Part shown: one piece after another, positions 46,190 to 55,174 of the stretch
Numbering within the stretch: the stretch's first letter is position 1
How the letters are laid out: the number at the start of each line of letters is the position of its first letter
Assembly: GCF_900095285.1 (NCBI RefSeq)
Contig: NZ_LT607734.1
Location: 744,001-808,000, forward strand
Source of the DNA: Fusobacterium gastrosuis
GTDB taxonomy: Bacteria; Fusobacteriota; Fusobacteriia; Fusobacteriales; Fusobacteriaceae
Direction: 5' to 3'
DNA length: 64,000 nucleotides
The notes under the pieces: generated by a model
What the model was told of the DNA's origin: nothing
Databases searched by the model: none
What the model saw: only the letters and a program-made list of their open reading frames with translations
Position numbers and translations under genes: made by a program

Positions 46190-47000
46190 GGATAAAGAAT
46201 TGATTTTAGGTGAAAGAACATTAGTAATGGGAATATTAAATATTACTCCTGATTCATTTTCTGATGGCGGGAAATATAACAATATAGAAGCAGCATTAAA
46301 ACAAGCTGAAAAATTGATAGATGATGGAGCAGATATAATAGATATAGGTGGAGAGTCCACAAGACCTGGTCATATTCAAATAAGTTCAGAAGAGGAAATA
46401 ACAAGAGTTGTTCCTGTAATTGAGAGAATAAAAAAAGAATTAAATCCAATAATATCAATAGATACTTATAAGTATGATGTTGCTGAAGCAGCAATTAAGG
46501 CTGGGGCAGATATAGTCAATGACATTTGGGGATTACAATATGATAATGGAGAAATGGCAGAAATAGTAAAAAAATACGATGTTCCTTTAATTGCTATGCA
46601 CAATCAAAATGATGAAATTTACAGAGAAGATATAATGGATTCATTGAAGAAATTCTTTGATAAAACATATGAAATAGCTAAGAAATATGGTATAGAAAAA
46701 GAAAAAATTATTTTAGATCCAGGCTTAGGTTTTGGGAAAAATGTAGAACAGAATATAGAGCTTATGTCAAAATTAGAAATCTTATGTGCAAATGCTCCGG
46801 TTCTATTAGGGGCATCTAAAAAAAGATTTATAGGAAAACTATTAAATGACTTGCCTTTTAATGAAAGAGTTGAAGGAACAGTTGCAACAACTGTAATAGG
46901 AATACAAAAAGGTGTAAGTATAGTAAGAGTTCATAATGTTTTAGAAAATAAAAGAGCTTGTATGGTAGCTGATGGTATTTACAGAAGAAAGAAGGTATAA
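46173..47000 (+). CDS. folP: Dihydropteroate synthase
   Basis: The 275-residue TIM-barrel enzyme joins p-aminobenzoate to the pterin. It shows [71 protein letters not shown] and the C-terminal [12 protein letters not shown] motifs. Its start lies inside the end of folBK. The eut operon begins two bases after its stop. Confidence 0.97.
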   Translation: MKLKFKDKELILGERTLVMGILNITPDSFSDGGKYNNIEAALKQAEKLIDDGADIIDIGGESTRPGHIQISSEEEITRVVPVIERIKKELNPIISIDTYKYDVAEAAIKAGADIVNDIWGLQYDNGEMAEIVKKYDVPLIAMHNQNDEIYREDIMDSLKKFFDKTYEIAKKYGIEKEKIILDPGLGFGKNVEQNIELMSKLEILCANAPVLLGASKKRFIGKLLNDLPFNERVEGTVATTVIGIQKGVSIVRVHNVLENKRACMVADGIYRRKKV

Positions 47001-47002
47001 AT

Positions 47003-47347
47003 ATGGATAATAAGCAAAGGGTAGTACAGGAGTATGTACCTGGGAAACAGGTGACATTAGCACATTTAATAGCAAATCCTAATAAAGAAATGTGCATAAA
47101 ACTAGGTTTAGATGAAGAAAATACAAATGCAATAGGGATATTAACAATAACTCCAGGGGAAGCAGCAATAATTAGTGCAGATATAGCTACAAAATCTGGT
47201 AGTGTAGATTTGGGGTTTTTAGATAGATTTAGTGGAACATTACTTTTAGTAGGAGATTATGCAAGTGTTGAATCTTCATTAAAAGCAGTATTAGAATTTT
47301 TGAGTTCTACATTGAAGTTTTATATTTGCGAAATTACGAGGTCATAA
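47003..47347 (+). CDS. eutS: Ethanolamine microcompartment shell protein EutS
   Basis: EutS is a hexameric BMC shell protein with a permuted fold. The 114-residue product has [37 protein letters not shown] and [21 protein letters not shown], as in EutS/PduU. It starts two bases after folP behind AAGAAGG, so the eut locus appears co-transcribed from the folate run, and eutP follows by one base. Confidence 0.93.
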   Translation: MDNKQRVVQEYVPGKQVTLAHLIANPNKEMCIKLGLDEENTNAIGILTITPGEAAIISADIATKSGSVDLGFLDRFSGTLLLVGDYASVESSLKAVLEFLSSTLKFYICEITRS

Positions 47348-47348
47348 G

Positions 47349-47783
47349 ATGAATAAAATAATGTTAATAGGTAGAACAGGAAGTGGTAAAACTACATTAA
47401 CACAAAAATTAAATGATGAAATAGTTAGTTACAAAAAAACTCAGGCGGTATCTTATAAAAGTAAAATAATTGATACACCCGGAGAATATGTTGAGAATAA
47501 AATGTTTTATAAATCATTGCTTGTCTTATCCGCAGATGCAAAGACAATCATCTTAATACAAGCTGCCAATGACGAAGATACTTTATTTCCACCAAGGTTT
47601 TCTACAATGTTTCCAAGAAAAGATATAATAGGAATTGTAACAAAAGCTGATATAAATCCAAATACTGCAAGAAGTGAGAGAATTTTATTTGAAGCGGGAG
47701 CAAAAGAAGTGTTTAAAATTGGCTTTGATGATAAGGAAGGATTGGAAGTTATAAAGAAAAGGTTGGGATTAAATGAGTCTTAA
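47349..47783 (+). CDS. eutP: EutP/PduV-type GTPase-like protein
   Basis: The 144-residue protein has a P-loop NTPase fold: MLIGRTGSGKTTLTQKLN, IIDTPGEYVENKMFY (a G3 motif), and IIGIVTKADI (a TKAD version of NKxD). EutP/PduV proteins associate with eut or pdu microcompartments; roles in metabolosome positioning or acetate handling have been proposed. Start overlaps the shell-gene end region with GAGG. It overlaps eutV by 11 bases. Confidence 0.88.
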   Translation: MNKIMLIGRTGSGKTTLTQKLNDEIVSYKKTQAVSYKSKIIDTPGEYVENKMFYKSLLVLSADAKTIILIQAANDEDTLFPPRFSTMFPRKDIIGIVTKADINPNTARSERILFEAGAKEVFKIGFDDKEGLEVIKKRLGLNES

Positions 47784-48351
47784 GGTTGTAGTTGTAGAAG
47801 ATGAAACACTAACAAGAATTGATTTAATTGAAATTTTGAAAGAAAATGGATATGATGTTGTTGGAGAAGCATCAGATGGTTTGGAAGCAGTTGAAGTATG
47901 CAAAAAATTAAACCCTGATATAGTATTGTTGGATATCAAAATTCCATATATTTCTGGATTAAAAGTTGCGGATATATTGAAAGAAGAAAATTTCAAAGGT
48001 TGTATTATAATACTGACAGCTTATAATATAGCAGAATATATTCAAAAGGCTTCAAGTACAATAGTTATGGGATATATATTAAAACCTATTGATGAGGATA
48101 CTTTTATAGAAAGAATAAAATTGATTTATAAAAATTATAAATTATATAATGATTTGAGAGAAGAAGTAGAAGAAACTAAAAGAAAACTTGAAGAGAGAAA
48201 AATTATAGAAAGAGCCAAGGGAATTATAATGGTAAAAAATAACTTAAGTGAAGAAGAGGCATATAAACATATGAGAAATTTAAGTATGCAGAAAAGGATA
48301 AATATGTCTAAACTTGCAGAAATAATTATATCAACTGGAGGATTAGAATAG
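47773..48351 (+). CDS. eutV: EutV response regulator with ANTAR RNA-binding domain
   Basis: EutV is the antiterminator of eut operons. The 192-residue protein has an N-terminal receiver (VVVVEDETLTRIDLIEIL; phospho-acceptor Asp54 in DIVLLDIKIPYISG, lysine in YILKPIDED) and a C-terminal ANTAR domain (IERAKGIIMVKNNLSEEEAY, then MRNLSMQKRINMSKLAEII). It binds paired hexaloop hairpins in mRNA, and one is found downstream before eutA. Its gene abuts eutW. Confidence 0.93.
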   Translation: MSLKVVVVEDETLTRIDLIEILKENGYDVVGEASDGLEAVEVCKKLNPDIVLLDIKIPYISGLKVADILKEENFKGCIIILTAYNIAEYIQKASSTIVMGYILKPIDEDTFIERIKLIYKNYKLYNDLREEVEETKRKLEERKIIERAKGIIMVKNNLSEEEAYKHMRNLSMQKRINMSKLAEIIISTGGLE

Positions 48352-49740
48352 ATGTTAAAGTTATTTTGCAAGATATGTTCTACCTTAACGCCATCAGATA
48401 CAGAAATTGTGGAGCAAATGTCTAATGTTGCAACCATACTTAGTAATATTTTAGAAATGGATGTTTTTTTAGACTGTCCTACCAAAAAAGAAGATGAAGC
48501 TATGGTTGTTTTTCATGCAAGACCCGAGAAAAAAAGTTTATATAGTAAAAATATTTCTGGGGAAATAGCGTATAGGATAAACGAACCAGCAGTATTTAGA
48601 ACTTTTAGTACAGGGTTGGCTTCTAGAAATTATAAGGCAATTACGCAAGAGAATGAACAGGTTTTACAAAATATATTGCCTATTTTTAATTCCCTGGATG
48701 AAGTAATTTGTGTAATAATAATAGAATACAGTGAGAAACAAAAAGAAATATTCGATAAAGAATATAATAAAAAAGCTGCAGCTATTTTAATGGGGCAAAT
48801 AGATAGCTTAAAGGATAGGGTTACAGAATATATAAATGACGCAATAATTACATTCAATAAAGATGGGTATGCAACTTATGCTAACAAAGTAGCAAAAACT
48901 CTGTATGAAAATTTAGGAAAACACAACATTATTGGAGAAAGTTTTGAAAATTTATATTTTGAGAGAATCAATTATAATTCGATACTTGAAAATCCAGATA
49001 GTTATAAAATGAAAGAAATAAATATTTTAAATTATTCTTTAAGTGTACAATGTTTTGTGAGTAAGATAAATGAAAATATAAAAAGAGTAACATTAATTAT
49101 AAAGGATATCACAGAAGAGAAAAAACACGCTGAAGAATTGAGATTGAAAACAATTTTCATAAAAGAAATTCATCATAGAGTAAAAAATAATCTACAAACA
49201 ATAGCGAGTTTGCTTAGACTACAAAAAAGAAGAATAAAAAATGAAGAAGTAAAGAAAATTTTAGATGAAACAATAAATAGAATATTAAGTATAGCAATAA
49301 CTCATGAAGTTCTTTCAACAACAGGAATTGATCAAATTTCAATAAAACCTATCTTAGATATTCTGTATGGGAATTATTTCAAAAATAATATTGACAAAAC
49401 AAAAAAAATAGAGTTTAATATTTATGGAGATGAATTTTTTATTAGTTCAGATAAAGCTACATCAGTAGCATTGGTAGTAAATGAAATTATTCAAAATGCA
49501 ATAGACCATGCCTTTATTGGAAGAGATAAAGGCAAAATAGAAATTGAAATAATAAAAAATCAGGAATTTTCAAAAATAAGAATTTCCGATAATGGTGTTG
49601 GAATGGATTTATCAAAAAATGAAAATAATATGGGATTTTTAATTGTTAACTCTTTAATTAAGGATAAATTAAAGGGAAACATTGATGTTAAAAGTACAAA
49701 AGGAATTGGAACTACAATAGAGTTTGATTTTAAAAATTAA
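48352..49740 (+). CDS. eutW: EutW sensor histidine kinase
   Basis: The 462-residue soluble kinase starts directly after the eutV stop behind GGAGG. It has a sensor region (about 1-250, with a PAS-like fold from residue 160), a HisKA_2-type box IHHRVKNNLQTIASLL (phosphohistidine near residue 273) and a HATPase with NEIIQNAIDHAF, ISDNGVGMDLS and GIGTTIEFDF. In E. faecalis the homologue senses ethanolamine; that role is carried over by analogy. No transmembrane segment is seen. Confidence 0.92.
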   Translation: MLKLFCKICSTLTPSDTEIVEQMSNVATILSNILEMDVFLDCPTKKEDEAMVVFHARPEKKSLYSKNISGEIAYRINEPAVFRTFSTGLASRNYKAITQENEQVLQNILPIFNSLDEVICVIIIEYSEKQKEIFDKEYNKKAAAILMGQIDSLKDRVTEYINDAIITFNKDGYATYANKVAKTLYENLGKHNIIGESFENLYFERINYNSILENPDSYKMKEINILNYSLSVQCFVSKINENIKRVTLIIKDITEEKKHAEELRLKTIFIKEIHHRVKNNLQTIASLLRLQKRRIKNEEVKKILDETINRILSIAITHEVLSTTGIDQISIKPILDILYGNYFKNNIDKTKKIEFNIYGDEFFISSDKATSVALVVNEIIQNAIDHAFIGRDKGKIEIEIIKNQEFSKIRISDNGVGMDLSKNENNMGFLIVNSLIKDKLKGNIDVKSTKGIGTTIEFDFKN

Positions 49741-49748
49741 ATAAATAT

Positions 49749-49827
49749 TATATACAAAGGTGTATATAGAATATAAAAAAAGCAATGAAGCTGAATACAG
49801 ACTTAGTCTGTTTTCAGCTTTTTTTTT
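49749..49827 (+). promoter_or_regulatory. EutV-type dual-hexaloop antitermination site with overlapping terminator before eutA
   Basis: P1 is a stem with AAAGGT as hexaloop (arms ATATAC/GTATAT, 49749-49768). P2 is AGC-AATGAA-GCT, 49781-49792. Both loops have A at position 1 and G at position 4, the pattern EutV recognises. P2 shares its right arm with the terminator AAGCTGAA...TTCAGCTT, which also has an inner ACAGAC/GTCTGT stem and a T7 tail (49788-49827), so P2 and the terminator exclude each other. Binding would permit eutA-and-beyond expression. Confidence 0.85.
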
Positions 49828-49850
49828 ATCAACTTGAAAGGAGCTGTTCA

Positions 49851-51281
49851 ATGAGAGAAGAAATTAATAGTGTTGGAATCGACATTGGAACTTCGACGAC
49901 TCAGGTTGTGTTCAGTAAAATTGTATTGGAAAATACAGCATCAGGGGCTAGAGTTCCTCAGATAAAAATAATATCGAAAGATATAGTGTATAGAAGTCCA
50001 ATATACTTTACACCACTTATTAGTTTAACGGAAATTGATGCAGTTTCAGTTAAAAAAATAGTCGAAGAGGAGTATCAAAAAGCTGGATTACAACCAAAAG
50101 ATATTTCCACAGGAGCGGTTATCATAACAGGAGAAACAGCCAGAAAATCTAATGCTAATGAAGTATTGAATGCATTAAGTGGAATGGCAGGAGATTTTGT
50201 TGTAGCAACTGCAGGGCCAGATTTGGAAAGCATAATTGCTGGAAAAGGTTCGGGGGCAATGAATTTTTCTGAAAAAAGAAATACCAGAATATTTAATCTT
50301 GATATAGGTGGAGGAACTACAAATATTTCTTATTTTGATAACGGAAAAATTATTGATACGACTTGTTTAGATGTAGGTGGAAGACTAATAAAAATAAATC
50401 CAGCTACAATGCAAGTAGATTATATAAGTGAAAAATTTACAAAATTGATAGAAGTTATGAAACTAAATATCAAAGTGGGAAGTAAATTGGATAAAAATGA
50501 GTTAATAAAACTTTGTAAAGAAGTAGCAGATATTTTATTGCAATCGGTTTCATACAAAGCAAAAACTTCCAATTATGATTTGTTAATAACATATAAAGAT
50601 TTTCATAATAAAGATAATTCACTTGAATATGTTAGTTTTTCTGGAGGAGTAGCTGATTTAATATATGAAGATTACAGCGGTGATGAATTTAAGTATGGGG
50701 ATATAGGAATAGTTTTAGGAAAGGAAATAAGGAAAGCCTTTCAAACTGCTGGAGTAAAGTTTGTTAAAGTCGGAGAAACAATAGGAGCTACTGTTGTTGG
50801 AGCAGGAAATTATACAACTGAAATAAGTGGAAGTACTATAACATATACAAATGATGATATATTACCAATAAAAAATATTCCTGTAATAAAAATGAGTAGG
50901 GAAGATGAATTAAATCTCACTGAATTTAAAGATAGATTAGAACAAAAGCTAGATTGGTTTAGAAATAATGAAGGTAGACAAGATGTAGCAATAGGGCTAG
51001 TTGCAGAAAATAATATGAAGTATAAAACCATTGTTGCATTGGCTGATTCAATAACACAAGTTTTTAAAAATGTAAAAAGAATAATTGTGGTAGTTGAAAA
51101 TGATATAGGGAAAGCTTTGGGACAATGTTTAATGTTAAATTTTCAGTCAAAAGCTGAAATTATATGTGTTGATGGAATAAAAGTAAACGATGGAGATTAT
51201 GTCGACATTGGTAGACCGTTAGGAATGGGAAGTGTATTACCAGTTGTGGTGAAGACACTTGTCTTAAAGAATTATAAATAA
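49851..51281 (+). CDS. eutA: EutA, ethanolamine ammonia-lyase reactivase
   Basis: The start is the ATG behind AAAGGAG; the open frame extends 22 codons upstream into the terminator. The 476-residue protein is an actin/Hsp70-like ATPase with [17 protein letters not shown] and [18 protein letters not shown], and a C-terminal [23 protein letters not shown] block. It swaps damaged adenosylcobalamin out of the EutBC lyase. It is the first gene after the antitermination site. Confidence 0.94.
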   Translation: MREEINSVGIDIGTSTTQVVFSKIVLENTASGARVPQIKIISKDIVYRSPIYFTPLISLTEIDAVSVKKIVEEEYQKAGLQPKDISTGAVIITGETARKSNANEVLNALSGMAGDFVVATAGPDLESIIAGKGSGAMNFSEKRNTRIFNLDIGGGTTNISYFDNGKIIDTTCLDVGGRLIKINPATMQVDYISEKFTKLIEVMKLNIKVGSKLDKNELIKLCKEVADILLQSVSYKAKTSNYDLLITYKDFHNKDNSLEYVSFSGGVADLIYEDYSGDEFKYGDIGIVLGKEIRKAFQTAGVKFVKVGETIGATVVGAGNYTTEISGSTITYTNDDILPIKNIPVIKMSREDELNLTEFKDRLEQKLDWFRNNEGRQDVAIGLVAENNMKYKTIVALADSITQVFKNVKRIIVVVENDIGKALGQCLMLNFQSKAEIICVDGIKVNDGDYVDIGRPLGMGSVLPVVVKTLVLKNYK

Positions 51282-51312
51282 CAAATTTCTAAAATTAAAA
51301 AGAGGTGAAGGT

Positions 51313-52680
51313 ATGATTTTAAGTGTTAAGCTATTTGACCAAATTTATAACTTTTCGTCACTAAAAGAAGTTATGGCAAAAGCAAATGAAAGAAAATCTG
51401 GGGACGCACTTGCAGGAATAGCTGCATCATCAGCAAAGGAAAGAGTGGCAGCAAAAATTGTTTTATCAAAGGTAACTTTGGAGGATTTATACAATAATCC
51501 AGCGGTTCCTTATGAAGAAGATGAAGTTACAAGAATTATAATGGATGATCTTAATATGCAAGTATATGAGGAAATTAAACATTGGACAGTTTCAGAATTG
51601 AGAGAATGGTTACTTAGTTATGAAGCTACTCCAACAAAAATTAATTGGATTAGAAGAGGACTTACATCAGAAATGATAGCAGCAGTAACTAAATTGATGT
51701 CTAATATGGATTTAGTAGTTGCAGCAAAGAAAATAGAGGTATTTGCACATTGTAATACAACTATTGGTGGGAAAGACACTCTTGCAGTTAGGTTACAGCC
51801 TAATCATACAACAGATGATCCAGATGGAATAATGATATCTACATTGGAAGGGTTAAGTTATGGAGTAGGAGATGCTGTAATAGGATTAAACCCGGTTGAT
51901 GACAGCGTTGATAGCGTAATGGCAGTTATGGAAAGATTTCATAAAATAAAAACAGATTTTGAAATACCTACACAAACATGTGTATTGGCTCATGTTACAA
52001 CACAAATGGAAGCAATAAAAAGAGGAGCAAAAGTAGATTTAATATTCCAAAGTATAGCTGGTTCTGAAAAAGGGAATGAAGCCTTTGGAATAACAGGAAT
52101 TATGATAGAAGAAGCAAGAAAACTTGCTTTAAGAAAAGGGACAGCTGCAGGTCCAAATGTAATGTATTTTGAAACAGGGCAAGGATCTGAATTATCAGCA
52201 GAAGCACATAATGGAGCAGACCAAGTAACTATGGAAGCTAGATGTTATGGATTTGCAAAAAGATTCCAACCGTTTTTAGTGAACACAGTTGTTGGGTTTA
52301 TAGGACCAGAATATTTATATGATAGTAAACAAGTAATAAGAGCGGGATTAGAAGATCACTTCATGGGAAAACTTCATGGATTACCAATGGGCGTTGATGT
52401 ATGTTATACAAACCACATGAAAGCAGATCAAAGTGATGTTGAGGTTTTGGCAACTTTACTTACAGCAGCAGGATGCAACTATTTTATGGGTATACCAGCT
52501 GGAGATGATATTATGCTAAATTATCAAACAACTGGACATCATGATAATCAAAGTTTAAGAGAATTATTTGGTAAAAAACCAATAAAAGAATTCTTTGAAT
52601 GGTTACAAAAACATGGAATAATGACAGAAGATGGAAAATTAACTGACAGGGCTGGAGACCCTTCAATATTTTTAAAATAA
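51313..52680 (+). CDS. eutB: Ethanolamine ammonia-lyase large subunit EutB
   Basis: EutB holds the active site of the adenosylcobalamin enzyme that splits ethanolamine to acetaldehyde and ammonia. The 455-residue protein contains ANERKSGDALAGIAA, GLSYGVGDAVIGLNPV, FETGQGSELSAEAHNGADQ, GLPMGVDVCYTNHMKADQ and GIPAGDDIMLNYQTTGHHDN. AGAGGTG precedes the ATG. It is followed by eutC 12 bases later. Confidence 0.97.
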   Translation: MILSVKLFDQIYNFSSLKEVMAKANERKSGDALAGIAASSAKERVAAKIVLSKVTLEDLYNNPAVPYEEDEVTRIIMDDLNMQVYEEIKHWTVSELREWLLSYEATPTKINWIRRGLTSEMIAAVTKLMSNMDLVVAAKKIEVFAHCNTTIGGKDTLAVRLQPNHTTDDPDGIMISTLEGLSYGVGDAVIGLNPVDDSVDSVMAVMERFHKIKTDFEIPTQTCVLAHVTTQMEAIKRGAKVDLIFQSIAGSEKGNEAFGITGIMIEEARKLALRKGTAAGPNVMYFETGQGSELSAEAHNGADQVTMEARCYGFAKRFQPFLVNTVVGFIGPEYLYDSKQVIRAGLEDHFMGKLHGLPMGVDVCYTNHMKADQSDVEVLATLLTAAGCNYFMGIPAGDDIMLNYQTTGHHDNQSLRELFGKKPIKEFFEWLQKHGIMTEDGKLTDRAGDPSIFLK

Positions 52681-52692
52681 GGGGGATTGAAG

Positions 52693-53568
52693 ATGACTGA
52701 ATTAGAATTGAAAGAAATTATAGGAAAAGTATTGAAAGAAATGTCTTCATCAAATGAAATTCCAGCAACAGAAGTAAAAAAATCTTCTGGAAGTATAATA
52801 GAAAATGGAATTATAGATGATATAACAAAGGAAGATCTAAGAGAAATAATAGAATTAAAAAATGTGGCAAATAGAGAAGAACTATTAAAATATAAAAGAA
52901 AAACGCCTGCAAGACTAGCTATATCAAGAGCAGGATCAAGATATACAACTCATACTATGTTAAGATTAAGAGCAGACCATGCTTCTGCACAAGATGCAGT
53001 TCTTACTGATGTATCTGAAGAATTTTTGAAAGCAAATAACCTGTTTACAGTAAAATCTAAATGTAATGATAAAGATCAATATATAACTAGACCGGACTTA
53101 GGAAGAAGACTTGATGAAGAATCAGTTAAAATTCTTAAAGAAAAATGTATACAAAAACCAACAGTTCAAGTTTTTGTAGCAGATGGATTAAGCTCAACGG
53201 CTATTGAAGCAAATATCGAAGATTGCTTACCATCACTGTTAAATGGATTAAAGTCTTATGGAATTTCAGTAGGAACACCATTTTTTGCAAAGCTTGCAAG
53301 AGTTGGACTTGCAGATGATGTGGCAGAAGTTTTAGGAGCGGAAGTTACTTGTGTACTTATAGGTGAAAGACCTGGACTTGCAACAGCAGAAAGCATGAGT
53401 GCATATATAACATATAAAGCATATGTTGGAATACCAGAAGCAAAGAGAACGGTAGTTTCAAATATTCATATAAAAGGAACACCAGCAGCAGAAGCAGGAG
53501 CTCATATAGCTCATATAATTAAGAAGATTTTGGATGCTAAAGCAAGTGGACAAGATTTAAAATTATAA
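52693..53568 (+). CDS. eutC: Ethanolamine ammonia-lyase small subunit EutC
   Basis: EutC completes the lyase. The start is the ATG behind GGGGG; a TTG two codons earlier is less likely. The 291-residue protein begins with MTELELKEIIGKVLKEM, an amphipathic helix typical of cargo targeting to microcompartments, followed by a flexible linker and the lyase domain from residue ~65 (TPARLAISRAGSRYTTHT, RADHASAQDAVLTDV, LIGERPGLATAESMSAYIT). The C-terminus has HIIKKILDAKASGQDLKL. Confidence 0.95.
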   Translation: MTELELKEIIGKVLKEMSSSNEIPATEVKKSSGSIIENGIIDDITKEDLREIIELKNVANREELLKYKRKTPARLAISRAGSRYTTHTMLRLRADHASAQDAVLTDVSEEFLKANNLFTVKSKCNDKDQYITRPDLGRRLDEESVKILKEKCIQKPTVQVFVADGLSSTAIEANIEDCLPSLLNGLKSYGISVGTPFFAKLARVGLADDVAEVLGAEVTCVLIGERPGLATAESMSAYITYKAYVGIPEAKRTVVSNIHIKGTPAAEAGAHIAHIIKKILDAKASGQDLKL

Positions 53569-53601
53569 AATAAATTTGAAAAATTTTTATGGAGGTAAAA
53601 A

Positions 53602-54255
53602 ATGATAAATGATGCTTTAAGAGCCAGTGTATTATCAGTAAAATTAATACCTAATGTAGATGCAAAAATGGCAGAACAATTAAACTTACCAAATGTATAT
53701 AGAAGTATAGGAATTATAACTGCAGATAGTGATGATGTTACTTATACAGCATTAGATGAAGCGACAAAAATGGCAGAAGTAGAAGTAGTATATGCAAAAT
53801 CTTTTTATGGTGGAGCTGCAAATGCTAATACAAAATTAGCAGGAGAAGTTATAGGGATTTTAGCAGGGCCTAATCCAGCAGAAGTAAAAAGTGGATTAAA
53901 TGCAGCAATTCAAGTAATTGAAAATGAAGCATGTTTCTATAGTGCAAATGAGGATGATACGATACCTTATTATGCACATTGCGTATCAAGAACAGGAAGT
54001 TTCCTATCTAAGACAGCAGGTATAGAAGAAGGAGAAGCGTTAGCTTATTTAATAGCACCACCTTTAGAAGCAATGTATGCATTAGATGCAGCATTAAAAG
54101 CAGCGGATGTAACATTAGCAGCTTTCTTTGGGCCACCATCAGAAACAAATTTTGGAGGAGGACTTTTGACAGGAAGCCAATCTGCTTGTAAATCAGCTTG
54201 TGAAGCTTTTGCAGATGCTGTTAAGTTCGTAGCTCAAAACCCTAAAAAAATCTAA
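53602..54255 (+). CDS. eutL: Shell protein EutL
   Basis: EutL is a tandem-BMC pseudohexamer with a gated pore. The 217-residue product has the LSVKLIPNVDAKMAEQLNLP start, DSDDVTYTALDEATKMAEVE, KSFYGGAANANTKLAGE, GEALAYLIAPPLEAMYALDA and GGLLTGSQSACKSACEAFAD. GGAGG precedes the ATG. It sits with the two following shell genes. Confidence 0.95.
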   Translation: MINDALRASVLSVKLIPNVDAKMAEQLNLPNVYRSIGIITADSDDVTYTALDEATKMAEVEVVYAKSFYGGAANANTKLAGEVIGILAGPNPAEVKSGLNAAIQVIENEACFYSANEDDTIPYYAHCVSRTGSFLSKTAGIEEGEALAYLIAPPLEAMYALDAALKAADVTLAAFFGPPSETNFGGGLLTGSQSACKSACEAFADAVKFVAQNPKKI

Positions 54256-54265
54256 GGAGTAAATT

Positions 54266-54724
54266 ATGAAAGCTATTGGATTAATAGAAGTAAGAGGAAT
54301 TGTCGGAGCTATTGAAGCGGCAGATGTGGCTTTAAAGACTGCACAAGTAGAATTAGTAAGCAAACAAAGAGTAAAAGCAGGAATCACAGTTGTTACTTTT
54401 GAAGGAGATGTGGGAGCAGTAAAAGCGGCAGTTGAAGCAGCTGCAGCTGCAGTATCAAGACTTGGAGTACTTATGGCGAGTCATGTAATAGCAAGGCCTG
54501 ATGATTCGGTTGAACCACTTTTAAGTAGAAAAACAAATATTGTTGAAATAAAAGAAGAAAATATTGAAAATAAGTTTGTAGAAAAAGTGGAAGAAAAAAA
54601 TAAAGAAGAAGTAGAAGAATTATCAAATATGAAAGAAATAGAAGAAGAAATTCAAGAAATTAATGAAATTTTAAAAGTAAGTAAAAATAAAAAAACAAAA
54701 ATAAAAAATAAATTATTTGTATAA
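54266..54724 (+). CDS. BMC hexameric shell protein with charged C-terminal extension
   Basis: Residues 1-90 are a BMC domain ([52 protein letters not shown]). Residues 90-152 are a Lys/Glu-rich extension ending KNKKTKIKNKLFV, predicted helical and coiled, similar in place to EutK tails but without a recognisable fold. It may face the lumen and organise cargo. Only ten bases separate it from eutL and 16 from the next shell gene. Exact equivalence to EutK is not established. Confidence 0.85.
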   Translation: MKAIGLIEVRGIVGAIEAADVALKTAQVELVSKQRVKAGITVVTFEGDVGAVKAAVEAAAAAVSRLGVLMASHVIARPDDSVEPLLSRKTNIVEIKEENIENKFVEKVEEKNKEEVEELSNMKEIEEEIQEINEILKVSKNKKTKIKNKLFV

Positions 54725-54740
54725 AAAGGAGAGATGAAAT

Positions 54741-55025
54741 ATGGCAACATTAAACGCATTAGGAATGATCGAAACTAAAGGATTAGTAGCAGCAATTGAG
54801 GCAGCAGACGCAATGGTAAAGGCTGCAAATGTAACTTTAATTGGAAAAGAAATGGTAGGAGGAGGACTTGTTAGCGTTATGGTAAGAGGAGATGTAGGAG
54901 CAGTTAAAGCTGCTACAGATGCTGGAGCTGCAGCTGCTGACAGAGTTGGAGAATTAATATCTGTACATGTAATTCCAAGACCACATTCAGAAGTAGAAAT
55001 GATTTTACCTAAATTTGACAAATAA
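54741..55025 (+). CDS. eutM: BMC hexameric shell protein EutM
   Basis: The 94-residue canonical BMC-H protein starts [20 protein letters not shown] and carries [40 protein letters not shown] and [16 protein letters not shown]. It is the main shell tile. GGAGAG precedes the ATG. A structured 149-base gap separates it from eutE. Confidence 0.96.
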   Translation: MATLNALGMIETKGLVAAIEAADAMVKAANVTLIGKEMVGGGLVSVMVRGDVGAVKAATDAGAAAADRVGELISVHVIPRPHSEVEMILPKFDK

Positions 55026-55060
55026 TTGTTGAATTAAAATAAAAGGTAAATTCAAAATAC

Positions 55061-55147
55061 TCAAATTTAATACAGGGCGACAACAGTCGCCCTTAATTTG
55101 AAATTAGAATAAAATGAGATTGTTAATAAGAGTATAGCAATCTTTTT
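55061..55147 (+). terminator. Structured eutM-eutE gap: strong hairpin then terminator-like stem
   Basis: The first element (55061-55101) has a GC-rich AGGGCGAC/GTCGCCCT stem with a four-base loop and outer TCAAATT/AATTTGA pairing, but no T-run. The second (55117-55147) is AGATTGTTA/TAGCAATCT with a T5 tail. No paired A..G.. hexaloop motif for EutV was found by eye. The gap may stabilise shell mRNA and reduce downstream expression. Confidence 0.65.
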
Positions 55148-55174
55148 ACATAGATATTGATTGGAGGAAAAATT

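Noticed and set aside
55026..55174. Cobalamin riboswitch in the eut locus
   Set aside because: No B12-box (GCCACTG) in this or other eut gaps, and the space is too small for the full aptamer.
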